A stretch of DNA of 7,785 nucleotides from Alphaproteobacteria bacterium. GTDB lineage: Bacteria > Pseudomonadota > Alphaproteobacteria > Micropepsales > Micropepsaceae. Positions 1-5,594 of the stretch are shown in pieces. The notes under the pieces are model-generated. The model saw only the letters and a program-made list of their open reading frames with translations, was not told the origin of the DNA and ran no database searches. The stretch's first letter is position 1; the number at the start of each line of letters is the position of its first letter. The stretch is from contig JAPLPI010000351.1 in assembly GCA_026400305.1 (NCBI GenBank), forward strand, positions 1 to 7,785, written 5' to 3'. Both the position numbers and the translations under genes were made by a program.

Positions 1-468
1 CGGATTCTTGATTTCATGCGCCAAAACCGCCGCCATGCCGTGCATGGAGCGCACCGCGCCCCGCGCCATCAGCTGGCGATCCATACGCTGGGCCAGGCTG
101 CGTTCCTGGAAGGTTAGCAGCAGGGCCCCTTCCGGGTCGGACACCGGCGTCACCGTCACGTCCGCGGACCGCTCGCCATGCATGGGTATGAAAAGGTCGA
201 TGTCGCGCTCGGCAGCGGAAGCGTTACGCTCCGCGGCCTGGGCGACCAGCAGGAACAGGGGGGAATGGGGGGCCATCAAGGCGGCCAGGGTCTGCTTGCG
301 CAGGATGGTTAGGCCGGTGTCAAAAAACTGCTCGGCAGCCGGGTTCGCGTAAATGACTTCCAGCTTGGGCCCTAGCAGCAGAACCGGCATGGGCAGGGCG
401 TTGGCGATCGTGCCAGAGCCGCTTTCGGCCGATCCGGCTGTACGAAGTTTTTGGAGAACGTCGATCAA
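1..468 (-). CDS. ntrB: NtrB/GlnL nitrogen-regulation sensor kinase, N-terminal part (cut by window edge)
   Basis: This is the first 156 codons of a cytoplasmic two-component histidine kinase. NtrB autophosphorylates on a histidine and controls the response regulator NtrC according to nitrogen status through PII proteins. Visible here: a PAS-like sensor region at about residues 22-120 (ALPMPVLLLGP, then VIYANPAAEQFF), followed by the start of the HisKA dimerisation helix ending in VLAHEIKNP, with the phospho-accepting His at residue 151. This H-box and the lack of membrane segments fit NtrB rather than NtrY. The dimerisation remainder and ATPase domain lie outside the window. No in-frame ATG exists before codon 27, which would cut into the PAS domain. 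I chose TTG at 468-466, with an AGG six bases upstream and an in-frame stop a little further up. The gene diverges from ispDF; the usual alphaproteobacterial dusB neighbour is not between them. Confidence 0.87.
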   Translation of the reverse strand, partial: MIDVLQKLRTAGSAESGSGTIANALPMPVLLLGPKLEVIYANPAAEQFFDTGLTILRKQTLAALMAPHSPLFLLVAQAAERNASAAERDIDLFIPMHGERSADVTVTPVSDPEGALLLTFQERSLAQRMDRQLMARGAVRSMHGMAAVLAHEIKNP

Positions 469-471
469 GAT

Positions 472-533
472 ATGCCTATAGTTTGATCATATATATTATT
501 CGCTTAATATACAGGCATCTTACGGCAAAACAA
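472..533 (-). promoter_or_regulatory. candidate ntrB promoter and flanking inverted repeat
   Basis: On the minus strand a -35-like TTGTTT (533-528) and a -10-like TATATT (511-506) are separated by 16 bases, placing a start near 499, about 30 bases before the TTG start codon. A 6-bp inverted repeat, ATGCCT (472-477) and AGGCAT (513-518), brackets this stretch and could be an operator. The region is far more AT-rich than the genes on either side. The match is by eye only, and no NtrC or IHF site is claimed. Confidence 0.3.
483..510 (+). promoter_or_regulatory. candidate ispDF operon promoter
   Basis: TTGATC (483-488) and TAATAT (505-510) are spaced by 16 bases on the plus strand. Transcription would start near 517 and give a leader of about 78 bases before the ispDF ATG. 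The -10 box overlaps the candidate minus-strand -10 of ntrB, so the two divergent promoters would compete for the same site. The remaining part of the gap (520-594) shows no terminator or further gene. Confidence 0.35.
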
Positions 534-594
534 CAAAATATCGCGCCCCAATCCCTTAAATGTTAGGCAGACACCAGTTTAAGAAAGAACACTC

Positions 595-1725
595 ATGCCG
601 CGTATCGCGGTCCTGATAGTCGCCGCCGGCAAGGGCGAGCGCGCCGGGACAGAACTTCCAAAACAGTATGAACGGCTGGCGGGTAAACCCATGCTGCGCC
701 GGACGGTCGAGGCATTTGCCGGCTACCCGGTCCAGGTGGTGATCGGCGCGGGGCAACAGGAACGCGCGGCCACGGCGCTGGCCGGGCTGGATGTCCCTGC
801 CCCCGTGACTGGCGGCGCCACGCGCCAGGAATCGGTGCGCCTGGGGCTAGATGCGTTGGCCAAGGATGCCCCGGATTTCGTGCTGATTCATGACGCCGCG
901 CGCCCGCTGGTCTCGCGCAAGGTTATCGCGGACGTGGTCGCAGCGCTGGAAGCGGGCGCGGACGGCGCCCTGCCCATGGTGGCGGCCTCCGATACACTGC
1001 GCCGCGCAGGTGATAACGGGCAATGGACCCTGGTATCGCGCGAAAATCTTTACCGCGCCCAGACACCCCAGGGCTTTGGCTATGCCAAGATCACCAAGGC
1101 GCATCATGATCATGCTGGTAGCGACGTCACCGACGATGTGGCGCTTGCGGAACTGGCGGGATTGAAAGTGCAAATGGTCCAGGGCGAAGAGAGGAACATC
1201 AAGGTGACGTGCAAGGAAGATTTCGCTTTGGCCGAGACATTAATTGGTTCGGATGTGCGCACGGCCTCGGGCTATGACGTGCACAAGTTCAAGGAAGGCG
1301 ACCATATCTGGCTGTGCGGCCTCAAAATCCCGCACACACATGGGCTGGAAGGCTATTCCGATGCTGATGTCGGCCTGCATGCCATCACCGACGCACTGCT
1401 GGGCTGCATCGGCGAAGGCGATATCGGCCAGCACTTCCCGCCAACCGATGAACGCTGGCGCGGCGCGGCGTCGTGGAAATTCCTCGACCATGCCGCCAGC
1501 CTTGTCGCGGCCAGGGGCGGTGTCGTCTCCCATGTCGATGTCACCATCATCTGCGAGCGCCCCAAGGTCGGGCCGCACCGCGACGCAATAAAAAGCAAGA
1601 TCGCAGAAATCCTGACAATTGAAGCGTCGCGGGTGAGCGTGAAAGCCACCACCACCGAAGGCCTGGGCTTTACCGGCCGCCGTGAAGGCATCGCCGCCCA
1701 GGCCATCGCAACCGTAAGGCTGTAA
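595..1725 (+). CDS. ispDF: bifunctional IspD/IspF: MEP cytidylyltransferase and MEcPP synthase
   Basis: This 376-residue fusion catalyses two non-consecutive steps of the MEP isoprenoid pathway. The IspD half (about 1-215) makes CDP-methylerythritol; the IspF half (about 222-376) cyclises the phosphorylated product to MEcPP. IspD signs: nucleotide-binding VAAGKGER (9-16) with PKQY (22-25), HDAARP (99-104), TPQGF and the late NIKVT motif. IspF signs: YDVH with metal ligands D228 and H230, third ligand H262 in SDADVGLH, then GDIG, and near the C-terminus KATTTEGLGFTGR. The usual His before the SDADV motif is replaced by Tyr254. The fused form is common in alphaproteobacteria. The start at 595 has a purine-rich AAGAAAGAA stretch upstream and gives the normal IspD N-terminus. 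It is the first gene of an operon with pgpA and pncC. Confidence 0.96.
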   Translation: MPRIAVLIVAAGKGERAGTELPKQYERLAGKPMLRRTVEAFAGYPVQVVIGAGQQERAATALAGLDVPAPVTGGATRQESVRLGLDALAKDAPDFVLIHDAARPLVSRKVIADVVAALEAGADGALPMVAASDTLRRAGDNGQWTLVSRENLYRAQTPQGFGYAKITKAHHDHAGSDVTDDVALAELAGLKVQMVQGEERNIKVTCKEDFALAETLIGSDVRTASGYDVHKFKEGDHIWLCGLKIPHTHGLEGYSDADVGLHAITDALLGCIGEGDIGQHFPPTDERWRGAASWKFLDHAASLVAARGGVVSHVDVTIICERPKVGPHRDAIKSKIAEILTIEASRVSVKATTTEGLGFTGRREGIAAQAIATVRL

Positions 1726-2229
1726 ATGAAGCTCCCCCGCGCCTCCACCGTCGTCGCATCCGTGTTCGGCATCGGTTATTTCGATGTCGCGCCTGGCACC
1801 ATCATGAGCGCAGTGGCGATCCCGCTCGCCATCCTGATTGCCCTGTATGGCGGCGGCGGCATGGGCATCCTGGCCTCCAGCATCATCGCACTGGTGATCG
1901 GCATCCTGGCCTGCGGCGATCATGTGCGCGAAACTGGCCGCGATGATCCGTCCGAATGTGTGATCGACGAGCTGGCGGGGCAATGGTTCGCCTGTTCCTT
2001 CTGCCTACTGCCCTTCGGCGGGCTTGTGCCTGTCGCGCCGGCTATCTCCCTGCCCGCCTTCGGCCTGGCCTTTGCACTTTTTCGCCTGTTCGACATCTGG
2101 AAGCCCTGGCCGGTCAGCTGGGCCGACCAGAACCTCAAGGGCGGTCTAGGCGTGATGACCGACGACATGATCGCGGGCGGCATGGCCGGCGTGCTGGTTG
2201 TGTTGGCGCGCCTAGTCTTCCACATCTGA
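1726..2229 (+). CDS. pgpA: phosphatidylglycerophosphatase A
   Basis: This 167-residue inner-membrane phosphatase removes the terminal phosphate of phosphatidylglycerophosphate, giving phosphatidylglycerol. Family motifs are the N-terminal GIGYFDVAPGT (15-25), the acidic DDPSECVIDELAGQ (73-86), FDIWKPWPVSWAD (122-134) and GGLGVMTDD (139-147); the conserved acidic residues are expected to bind Mg2+. Hydrophobic stretches around 27-41, 46-64, 88-118 and 148-165 fit a small multi-pass membrane protein. Its length is close to the E. coli enzyme (about 172). The ATG follows the ispDF stop codon directly, with AAGG (1716-1719) six bases upstream acting as Shine-Dalgarno inside the end of ispDF, so the two are co-transcribed and probably translationally coupled. 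Family assignment is firm; in vivo substrate is inferred from the family. Confidence 0.94.
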   Translation: MKLPRASTVVASVFGIGYFDVAPGTIMSAVAIPLAILIALYGGGGMGILASSIIALVIGILACGDHVRETGRDDPSECVIDELAGQWFACSFCLLPFGGLVPVAPAISLPAFGLAFALFRLFDIWKPWPVSWADQNLKGGLGVMTDDMIAGGMAGVLVVLARLVFHI

Positions 2230-2717
2230 TGTTTTCCGAAGACTACCGCGCCCGCGCCGAGACGTTGCTGGCGGTGGCGCGCGCCAAGGGCCTGAAGATC
2301 GCTACCGCCGAAAGCTGCACGGGCGGCTTGATCGCAGGGTTGCTGACCGAAATTCCCGGTTCGTCCGATGTCCTGGACCGCGGCTTTGTCACCTATTCTA
2401 ACAAGGCCAAGGAAGAGATGCTTGGCGTGACCGGAGCCATGATCCGTCTGCATGGCGCGGTCTCGGAGACCGTGGTACGCGCCATGGCGGAGGGCGCCAT
2501 CCGCAATTCCATCGCCCAGATTTCGGTCGCGGTCACCGGAATCGCCGGTCCCGGCAGCGGCACGGATGAAAAGCCTGCTGGACTGGTTCACATCGCGGCC
2601 GCACGCGCCGGCGAAGCGACGTTGCACCGCGAATGCCGCTTCGGCGACATCGGCCGCAGCGAAGTGCGCCTCGCCACTATCGTGGCAGCGCTGGAGTTGC
2701 TTCAGTCTTTAATGTGA
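2229..2717 (+). CDS. pncC: PncC/CinA-C family nicotinamide-nucleotide amidase
   Basis: This 162-residue stand-alone CinA C-terminal domain is the PncC type, which deamidates nicotinamide mononucleotide to nicotinate mononucleotide in pyridine nucleotide salvage. The signature TAESCTGGLIAGLL contains the presumed catalytic Ser29; it is followed by GSSDVLDRGFVTYSNKAKEEMLGV (about 43-66), HGAVSE, and the TGIAGPGSGTDEKPAG loop. The N-terminal molybdopterin-binding-like domain of full-length CinA is absent, as in E. coli PncC (165 residues). The ATG overlaps the pgpA stop by one base (TGATG) and lacks a strong Shine-Dalgarno, so translation probably relies on reinitiation after pgpA. The reading frame is open further upstream, but only this start gives the usual family N-terminus. 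The 3' end runs 9 bases into the convergent SGNH gene. Confidence 0.93.
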   Translation: MFSEDYRARAETLLAVARAKGLKIATAESCTGGLIAGLLTEIPGSSDVLDRGFVTYSNKAKEEMLGVTGAMIRLHGAVSETVVRAMAEGAIRNSIAQISVAVTGIAGPGSGTDEKPAGLVHIAAARAGEATLHRECRFGDIGRSEVRLATIVAALELLQSLM

Positions 2718-3572
2718 CGCCGCCAGCTGGTCGTGCGCGATCTGTTGCAGTGCATGGGTCTGCAGCTTGGAGAATCCCATATCCTCGGCCACGCTTTCAT
2801 TGTCACCCAATGACAGCGGGTCCTTGCCGGTGACCTTGGCGAACACCAAGAGCGCTTCCAGGTAATAGCCATAGACGCTGGCGTGATAGCTGTCCCAGCT
2901 CCACAAATTGATCTTGTCCGCGGGCACGCCGGCATAGGGATCGCCGCCTGCCACACCGGTATCGATGGCGCGGTTCCAGGCCAGGCCCACCGGCACCACG
3001 CCCGTAACGCGCGAGGTCTTGGCCGCCAAGTCATAGGCCGCGGCAACATCAATGCCCATCTGCTGGATCGGCTTGCCGGACCACGGCTTGCCTGGGAGAT
3101 AAGTCTGGTCAGCGCGGCTCCAGGTGGCGTCCAGCCAGACCTCCGCCTTGACATTTCTGGCGCGGAACATGTCGCTAATCTGCTTGGCCGATGACACCAG
3201 CAGCGCCGGATCGCCAGGATGATCGATGTCAAGGGTGGAATAGCCGTGCATCACTACTACGTCCCAGGGCTTGTTCAATAATTCGCGCTTATTGGCATAG
3301 TGAAAGTCCATGCCCTTGCCGCCCACCGTTTCCAGGCTGACGGTGTAGTCCAGTCCCGCCTCTTTCGTGAATGCCTTGAAGAAGGCTGGCACGCCACCGG
3401 TCGTCTTGCCGTTCGGGCCGGGACCATTCAGGTCTGTGACGGTCTCGGGCTTGTAGTAATGCGCCGCCGAATTTGCGCCGAAGGTAAAGCTGTTGCCGAC
3501 GAACAGGACCGTTTTGGCGTCCGCCGCGCTGCACACCAGCATCAGCGAAGCAGCGATAATAAACCTCTTCAT
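2709..3572 (-). CDS. exported SGNH/GDSL-like hydrolase
   Basis: A 287-residue protein with a clear Sec signal peptide: MKR, a hydrophobic core at 4-16, then the cleavage motif ADA with a predicted cut after Ala19. The mature protein begins with LFVGNSFTFG, a block I of the SGNH fold in which GNS replaces GDS; Ser28 would be the nucleophile. The late WDSYHASVYGYYLEALLVF segment has the D-x-x-H arrangement (D227, H230) of block V. It resembles the SGNH proteins often labelled DUF4886-like. Likely a periplasmic esterase or deacetylase; the substrate cannot be read from sequence. The start overlaps the ratA/COQ10 stop by 4 bases (ATGA), with GGGAAGG just upstream as Shine-Dalgarno, so it is the third gene of the lipA operon. 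Whether this hydrolase is a usual partner of lipA and ratA is unknown to me. Confidence 0.87.
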   Translation of the reverse strand: MKRFIIAASLMLVCSAADAKTVLFVGNSFTFGANSAAHYYKPETVTDLNGPGPNGKTTGGVPAFFKAFTKEAGLDYTVSLETVGGKGMDFHYANKRELLNKPWDVVVMHGYSTLDIDHPGDPALLVSSAKQISDMFRARNVKAEVWLDATWSRADQTYLPGKPWSGKPIQQMGIDVAAAYDLAAKTSRVTGVVPVGLAWNRAIDTGVAGGDPYAGVPADKINLWSWDSYHASVYGYYLEALLVFAKVTGKDPLSLGDNESVAEDMGFSKLQTHALQQIAHDQLAASH

Positions 3573-4009
3573 GCCTTCCCCTCTTGAATATCCTTGGCTC
3601 TTGCCTCGAAGGCGTCGGCCATTTTCAGCATCACTTTTTCGAACTTGGCCCCAGCCACGCTGTGCAGCAAGCGGCTTTTGAACTCGAAAAGGATCGAGAA
3701 GGTGACTTCGCAGCCCTCGCCTTTCGGCGTGAACTGCCAGTGGTTCTCTAACACCTTGAAAGGGCCGCTCGTCTGGGTGACATCGATTCGGTGGATGGCC
3801 GGGGTCAGCCTGATGTCGCTGGTATAGCGCTCGCGCAAGCTACCATAACCTATGGCCATCTCCGCTCTCATGCCGTACGGGTTGCGCGCCAACACCCGCA
3901 ACGCCACCACCCAGGGCAGGAACTCCGAATATTTCTCCACGTCCGAAACAACCGCATACATCAGCTCGACCTGATACGGCACGCTGCGTGTCTCAGTGTG
4001 CGAAATCAC
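3569..4009 (-). CDS. ratA: RatA/COQ10 family START-domain protein
   Basis: A 146-residue soluble single-domain protein of the polyketide-cyclase/START fold. The N-terminal pattern [23 protein letters not shown], a central block with [12 protein letters not shown], then [14 protein letters not shown] and [11 protein letters not shown] are typical. Two roles are assigned in this family: a coenzyme Q-binding chaperone (mitochondrial COQ10 type) and the E. coli RatA association with the 50S ribosomal subunit, which gave the 'toxin' label. In an alphaproteobacterium beside lipA, the respiratory COQ10-like role is at least as likely, and no antitoxin gene lies next to it. The start codon is GTG, overlapping the lipA stop as GTGA, with only a weak GAAG ribosome site inside lipA, which points to coupled translation. 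The 3' end overlaps the SGNH start by 4 bases. Confidence 0.9.
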   Translation of the reverse strand: MISHTETRSVPYQVELMYAVVSDVEKYSEFLPWVVALRVLARNPYGMRAEMAIGYGSLRERYTSDIRLTPAIHRIDVTQTSGPFKVLENHWQFTPKGEGCEVTFSILFEFKSRLLHSVAGAKFEKVMLKMADAFEARAKDIQEGKA

Positions 4010-4974
4010 GTCTTCGCCGCTCGCGCGACTTTTAGCTCCGCAAAGTCACTGTCGGCATGGTACGAGGAACGGGTCAACGGCGATGCCGACACCATCAAAA
4101 AGCCCTTGGCGCGGGCGATGATTTCCAGGCTAGCGAATTCTTCCGGCGACCAGAAGCGGTCCAGCCGCGCATGTTTGCGTGTCGGCTGCAGATACTGGCC
4201 GATGGTGAGGAAGTCGACACCAGCGGCGCGCAGATCGTCCATCACCTGCATGATCTCTTCGCGGGTCTCGCCCAGGCCTACCATAAGTCCAGACTTGGTG
4301 AATCCTGTGGGCATCAATTCCTTGGCGCGTTGCAGAAGCCGCAGCGAAGCGAAGTAGCGCGCGCCTGGTCGGATATTTAGGTACAGGCGCGGCACGGTTT
4401 CGAGATTGTGATTGAACACTTCTGGCTGGGCCGCCATCAGCACTTCGATGGCGCCGTCCTTGCGCAGGAAATCCGGCGTCAGAACTTCCACGGATGTGCC
4501 TGGGCTTTCCGCATGGGTGGCGCGGATCACGTCGGCGAAATGCTGCGCTCCGCCATCGGTCAGGTCGTCACGGTCTACAGAGGTGATCACCACATGCGCC
4601 AGGCCCAATGTCTTGACCGCGCAGGCAACATTGGCGGGCTCCTCAGGGTCCAGCGCCGCCGGCAATCCGGTCTTGACGTTGCAGAAGGCGCAGGCGCGGG
4701 TGCAGGTGTCGCCCATGATCATCATGGTGGCGTGACGCTTGGTCCAGCACTCGCCGATGTTCGGACAGGCCGCCTCCTCGCACACCGTGTGCAGCTTGTT
4801 GGCGCGCACGATCTCGCGGGTGATCTGGTATTCCTTGGAGACCGGCGCCTTGACCCTGATCCAGTCCGGCTTGCGCTGGATGTCGGTGTCCGGGCGGTGG
4901 GCCTTTTCGGGGTGCCTCGGCCCCGCTTCGCGGGGCGGGGAATCATTTGAGAGCTTGTCGATAACGACGGTCAT
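4006..4974 (-). CDS. lipA: lipoyl synthase (radical SAM)
   Basis: A 322-residue enzyme that inserts two sulfurs into octanoyl groups on lipoyl domains of dehydrogenase complexes and the glycine cleavage H protein. Both clusters are intact: C65, C70 and C76 ([12 protein letters not shown]) bind the auxiliary 4Fe-4S cluster that donates sulfur, and C91, C95 and C98 (CTRACAFC) bind the radical-SAM cluster. The C-terminal RSSYHA (302-307) supplies the serine ligand of the auxiliary cluster. The HPEKAHRPD...[10 protein letters not shown] region (from residue 21) is the normal alphaproteobacterial N-terminal part, so the ATG at 4974 fits. It is preceded by a short nonconserved segment encoded by a GC-rich palindrome. 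There is no Shine-Dalgarno upstream, and a TATAAT box lies six bases before the ATG. First gene of the lipA-ratA-SGNH operon. Confidence 0.97.
   Translation of the reverse strand: MTVVIDKLSNDSPPREAGPRHPEKAHRPDTDIQRKPDWIRVKAPVSKEYQITREIVRANKLHTVCEEAACPNIGECWTKRHATMMIMGDTCTRACAFCNVKTGLPAALDPEEPANVACAVKTLGLAHVVITSVDRDDLTDGGAQHFADVIRATHAESPGTSVEVLTPDFLRKDGAIEVLMAAQPEVFNHNLETVPRLYLNIRPGARYFASLRLLQRAKELMPTGFTKSGLMVGLGETREEIMQVMDDLRAAGVDFLTIGQYLQPTRKHARLDRFWSPEEFASLEIIARAKGFLMVSASPLTRSSYHADSDFAELKVARAAKT
4920..4936. repeat. GC-rich palindrome inside the 5' end of lipA
   Basis: A perfect 7-bp inverted repeat, GCCCCGC (4920-4926) and GCGGGGC (4930-4936), with a TTC loop. It encodes roughly LipA residues 13-19, in the nonconserved stretch PPREAGP just ahead of the conserved [10 protein letters not shown]. 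It may be a small palindromic repeat that inserted in frame, or simply a stable hairpin near the start of the lipA message. Confidence 0.55.
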
Positions 4975-4980
4975 GGCTGA

Positions 4981-4986
4981 ATTATA
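4981..4986 (-). promoter_or_regulatory. candidate lipA promoter -10 box, six bases from the start codon
   Basis: On the minus strand a consensus TATAAT occupies 4986-4981, and the lipA ATG begins at 4974. With the usual 6-8 base distance, transcription would begin at or within a base or two of the A of ATG, giving a leaderless message. The -35 is weak (best is TGATTT at 16 bases). No Shine-Dalgarno lies before the ATG, which agrees with leaderless translation. Confidence 0.4.
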
Positions 4987-5083
4987 GAGGGCCGACAGGT
5001 TAAAATCACCAAGCGGACTCTCACGGCAGCCCTGCAGGTTGGGAATACTATCTCATTGTTATGGGGTATTTAGCGCAGCTCAT

Positions 5084-5126
5084 AAAAGCAAAAGGCCCGC
5101 CGCGAGGGTAAGTCGAACCGGGCCTT
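5084..5126 (-). terminator. Rho-independent terminator (minus strand)
   Basis: AAGGCCCG (5126-5119, read on the minus strand) pairs with CGGGCCTT (5099-5092), a perfect 8-bp GC-rich stem with a 19-base loop that could fold further. It is followed on the minus strand by TTTT-GC-TTTT down to 5084. On the plus strand the stem has no T tract, so the terminator acts on minus-strand transcription. No protein gene on that strand ends nearby, which argues for the sRNA above. Confidence 0.5.
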
Positions 5127-5170
5127 CGAAACTGTTTTGCAGCAAGGAGATACCGCCAACCCCCTGCTTC
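5084..5170 (-). ncRNA. candidate small regulatory RNA with its own promoter and terminator
   Basis: An orphan minus-strand transcription unit of about 87 bases is suggested by a consensus promoter upstream and an intrinsic terminator at its end, with no convincing ORF. The RNA would start near 5170. A first stem-loop forms between GCAGGGGG (5167-5160) and CTCC plus CTGC (with a three-base bulge) ending at 5139, presenting a CUCCUU-type anti-Shine-Dalgarno segment. An A-rich linker (AAAACAG) follows, then the terminator hairpin. This layout (5' stem-loop, single-stranded linker, terminator with U tract) is typical of trans-acting Hfq-type sRNAs. It could instead be an attenuated leader of lipA, about 110 bases downstream on the same strand. 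I recognise no known sRNA family. Confidence 0.38.
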
Positions 5171-5176
5171 AAAGTG

Positions 5177-5206
5177 ATTAAAAAAAACGAATGTAGGCGC
5201 TGTCAA
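5177..5206 (-). promoter_or_regulatory. promoter of the candidate sRNA (TTGACA / TTTAAT)
   Basis: Read on the minus strand, a perfect -35 TTGACA (5206-5201) is followed after 18 bases by TTTAAT (5182-5177); with 17 bases the -10 would be TTTTAA. The initiation point is expected near 5170. A run of eight T (minus strand) forms the downstream part of the spacer and -10. Confidence 0.4.
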
Positions 5207-5307
5207 ATGCAGCAGAAGGCATGAAGTCAGCGCCAATCCCGATGGCCGCGAACAGGCTATAAATACAAGGCGGCCTGATTTTCGTCCAAAACAAGAGGCA
5301 TATGCTT

Positions 5308-5594
5308 ATGCGATATTTGTGGCTGGCGCTGCTGGCGCGCTTGGCAGCCTGCTCTTCCATTATGACCTTACCGGCGCGGACGAGAATGGCGGCAAGGTCC
5401 GCCTGGTTGCCACTGCCTATGCAGAGGACAATGCCATGGACGCGGCGCGCGATCATTGCAGTCAGTATCACAGCACCGCGCGCAAGCTGCGCACCGATAT
5501 CTTTAGCAACACCATGACCTTCACCTGTGAAGTGGCGGATGGCCCGCAGGAGCCCCCGGACCCGACGCGGACGACCGATCGTCCCTACAGGTAA
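5308..5594 (+). CDS. small lipoprotein, apparently frameshifted right after the lipobox
   Basis: From ATG 5308 the frame encodes MRYLWLALLARLAACSS, a short lipoprotein signal with lipobox LAAC (Cys codon 5350-5352). Beyond it this frame turns into arginine- and proline-rich noise and stops at 5517. The frame beginning at 5355 instead carries a sensible polar sequence (FHYDLTGADENGGKVRLVA, then AAQ-like helix DNAMDAARDHC and ...MTFTCEV) ending with TAA at 5594, with GC-rich third positions. The total length, 287 bases, is one short of a whole number of codons. Restoring one base at about 5353-5355 would give a 95-residue lipoprotein with two further cysteines. AGAGG nine bases before 5308 suits that start; ATG 5302 and GTG 5319 are alternatives, and GTG 5319 would leave no proper signal peptide. 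The family is not recognised. It may be a young pseudogene or a base-call error. Confidence 0.55.

Noticed and set aside
8..352. 114-codon plus-strand open frame at the left edge
   Set aside because: It lies opposite the ntrB PAS and H-box coding region, which has clear family motifs; the plus-strand product is Ser/Arg-rich noise.
1240..1983. 247-codon minus-strand open frame opposite ispF and pgpA
   Set aside because: It spans two well-supported plus-strand genes, its protein is low-complexity Asp/Gly/Ala-rich shadow sequence, and no ribosome site or family motif is seen.
1920..2627. 235-codon minus-strand open frame opposite pgpA and pncC
   Set aside because: Composition (Arg/Gly/Ala-rich, no motif) and complete overlap with two recognised genes mark it as a shadow.
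3569..4974. Toxin-antitoxin locus, because of the RatA 'toxin' family name
   Set aside because: No antitoxin gene is adjacent; the neighbours are lipA and a hydrolase. The START-domain family includes COQ10-like quinone-binding proteins, and the name comes from E. coli work.
5103..5130. GGTTCGA T-loop-like sequence on the minus strand, suggesting a tRNA
   Set aside because: The flanking five-base arms do not pair as a T stem, and no acceptor or anticodon stem can be drawn.
5048..5236. 62-codon minus-strand open frame through the sRNA region
   Set aside because: It would cross the terminator hairpin, has no Shine-Dalgarno and no recognisable protein features; the promoter and terminator layout fits a non-coding RNA better.
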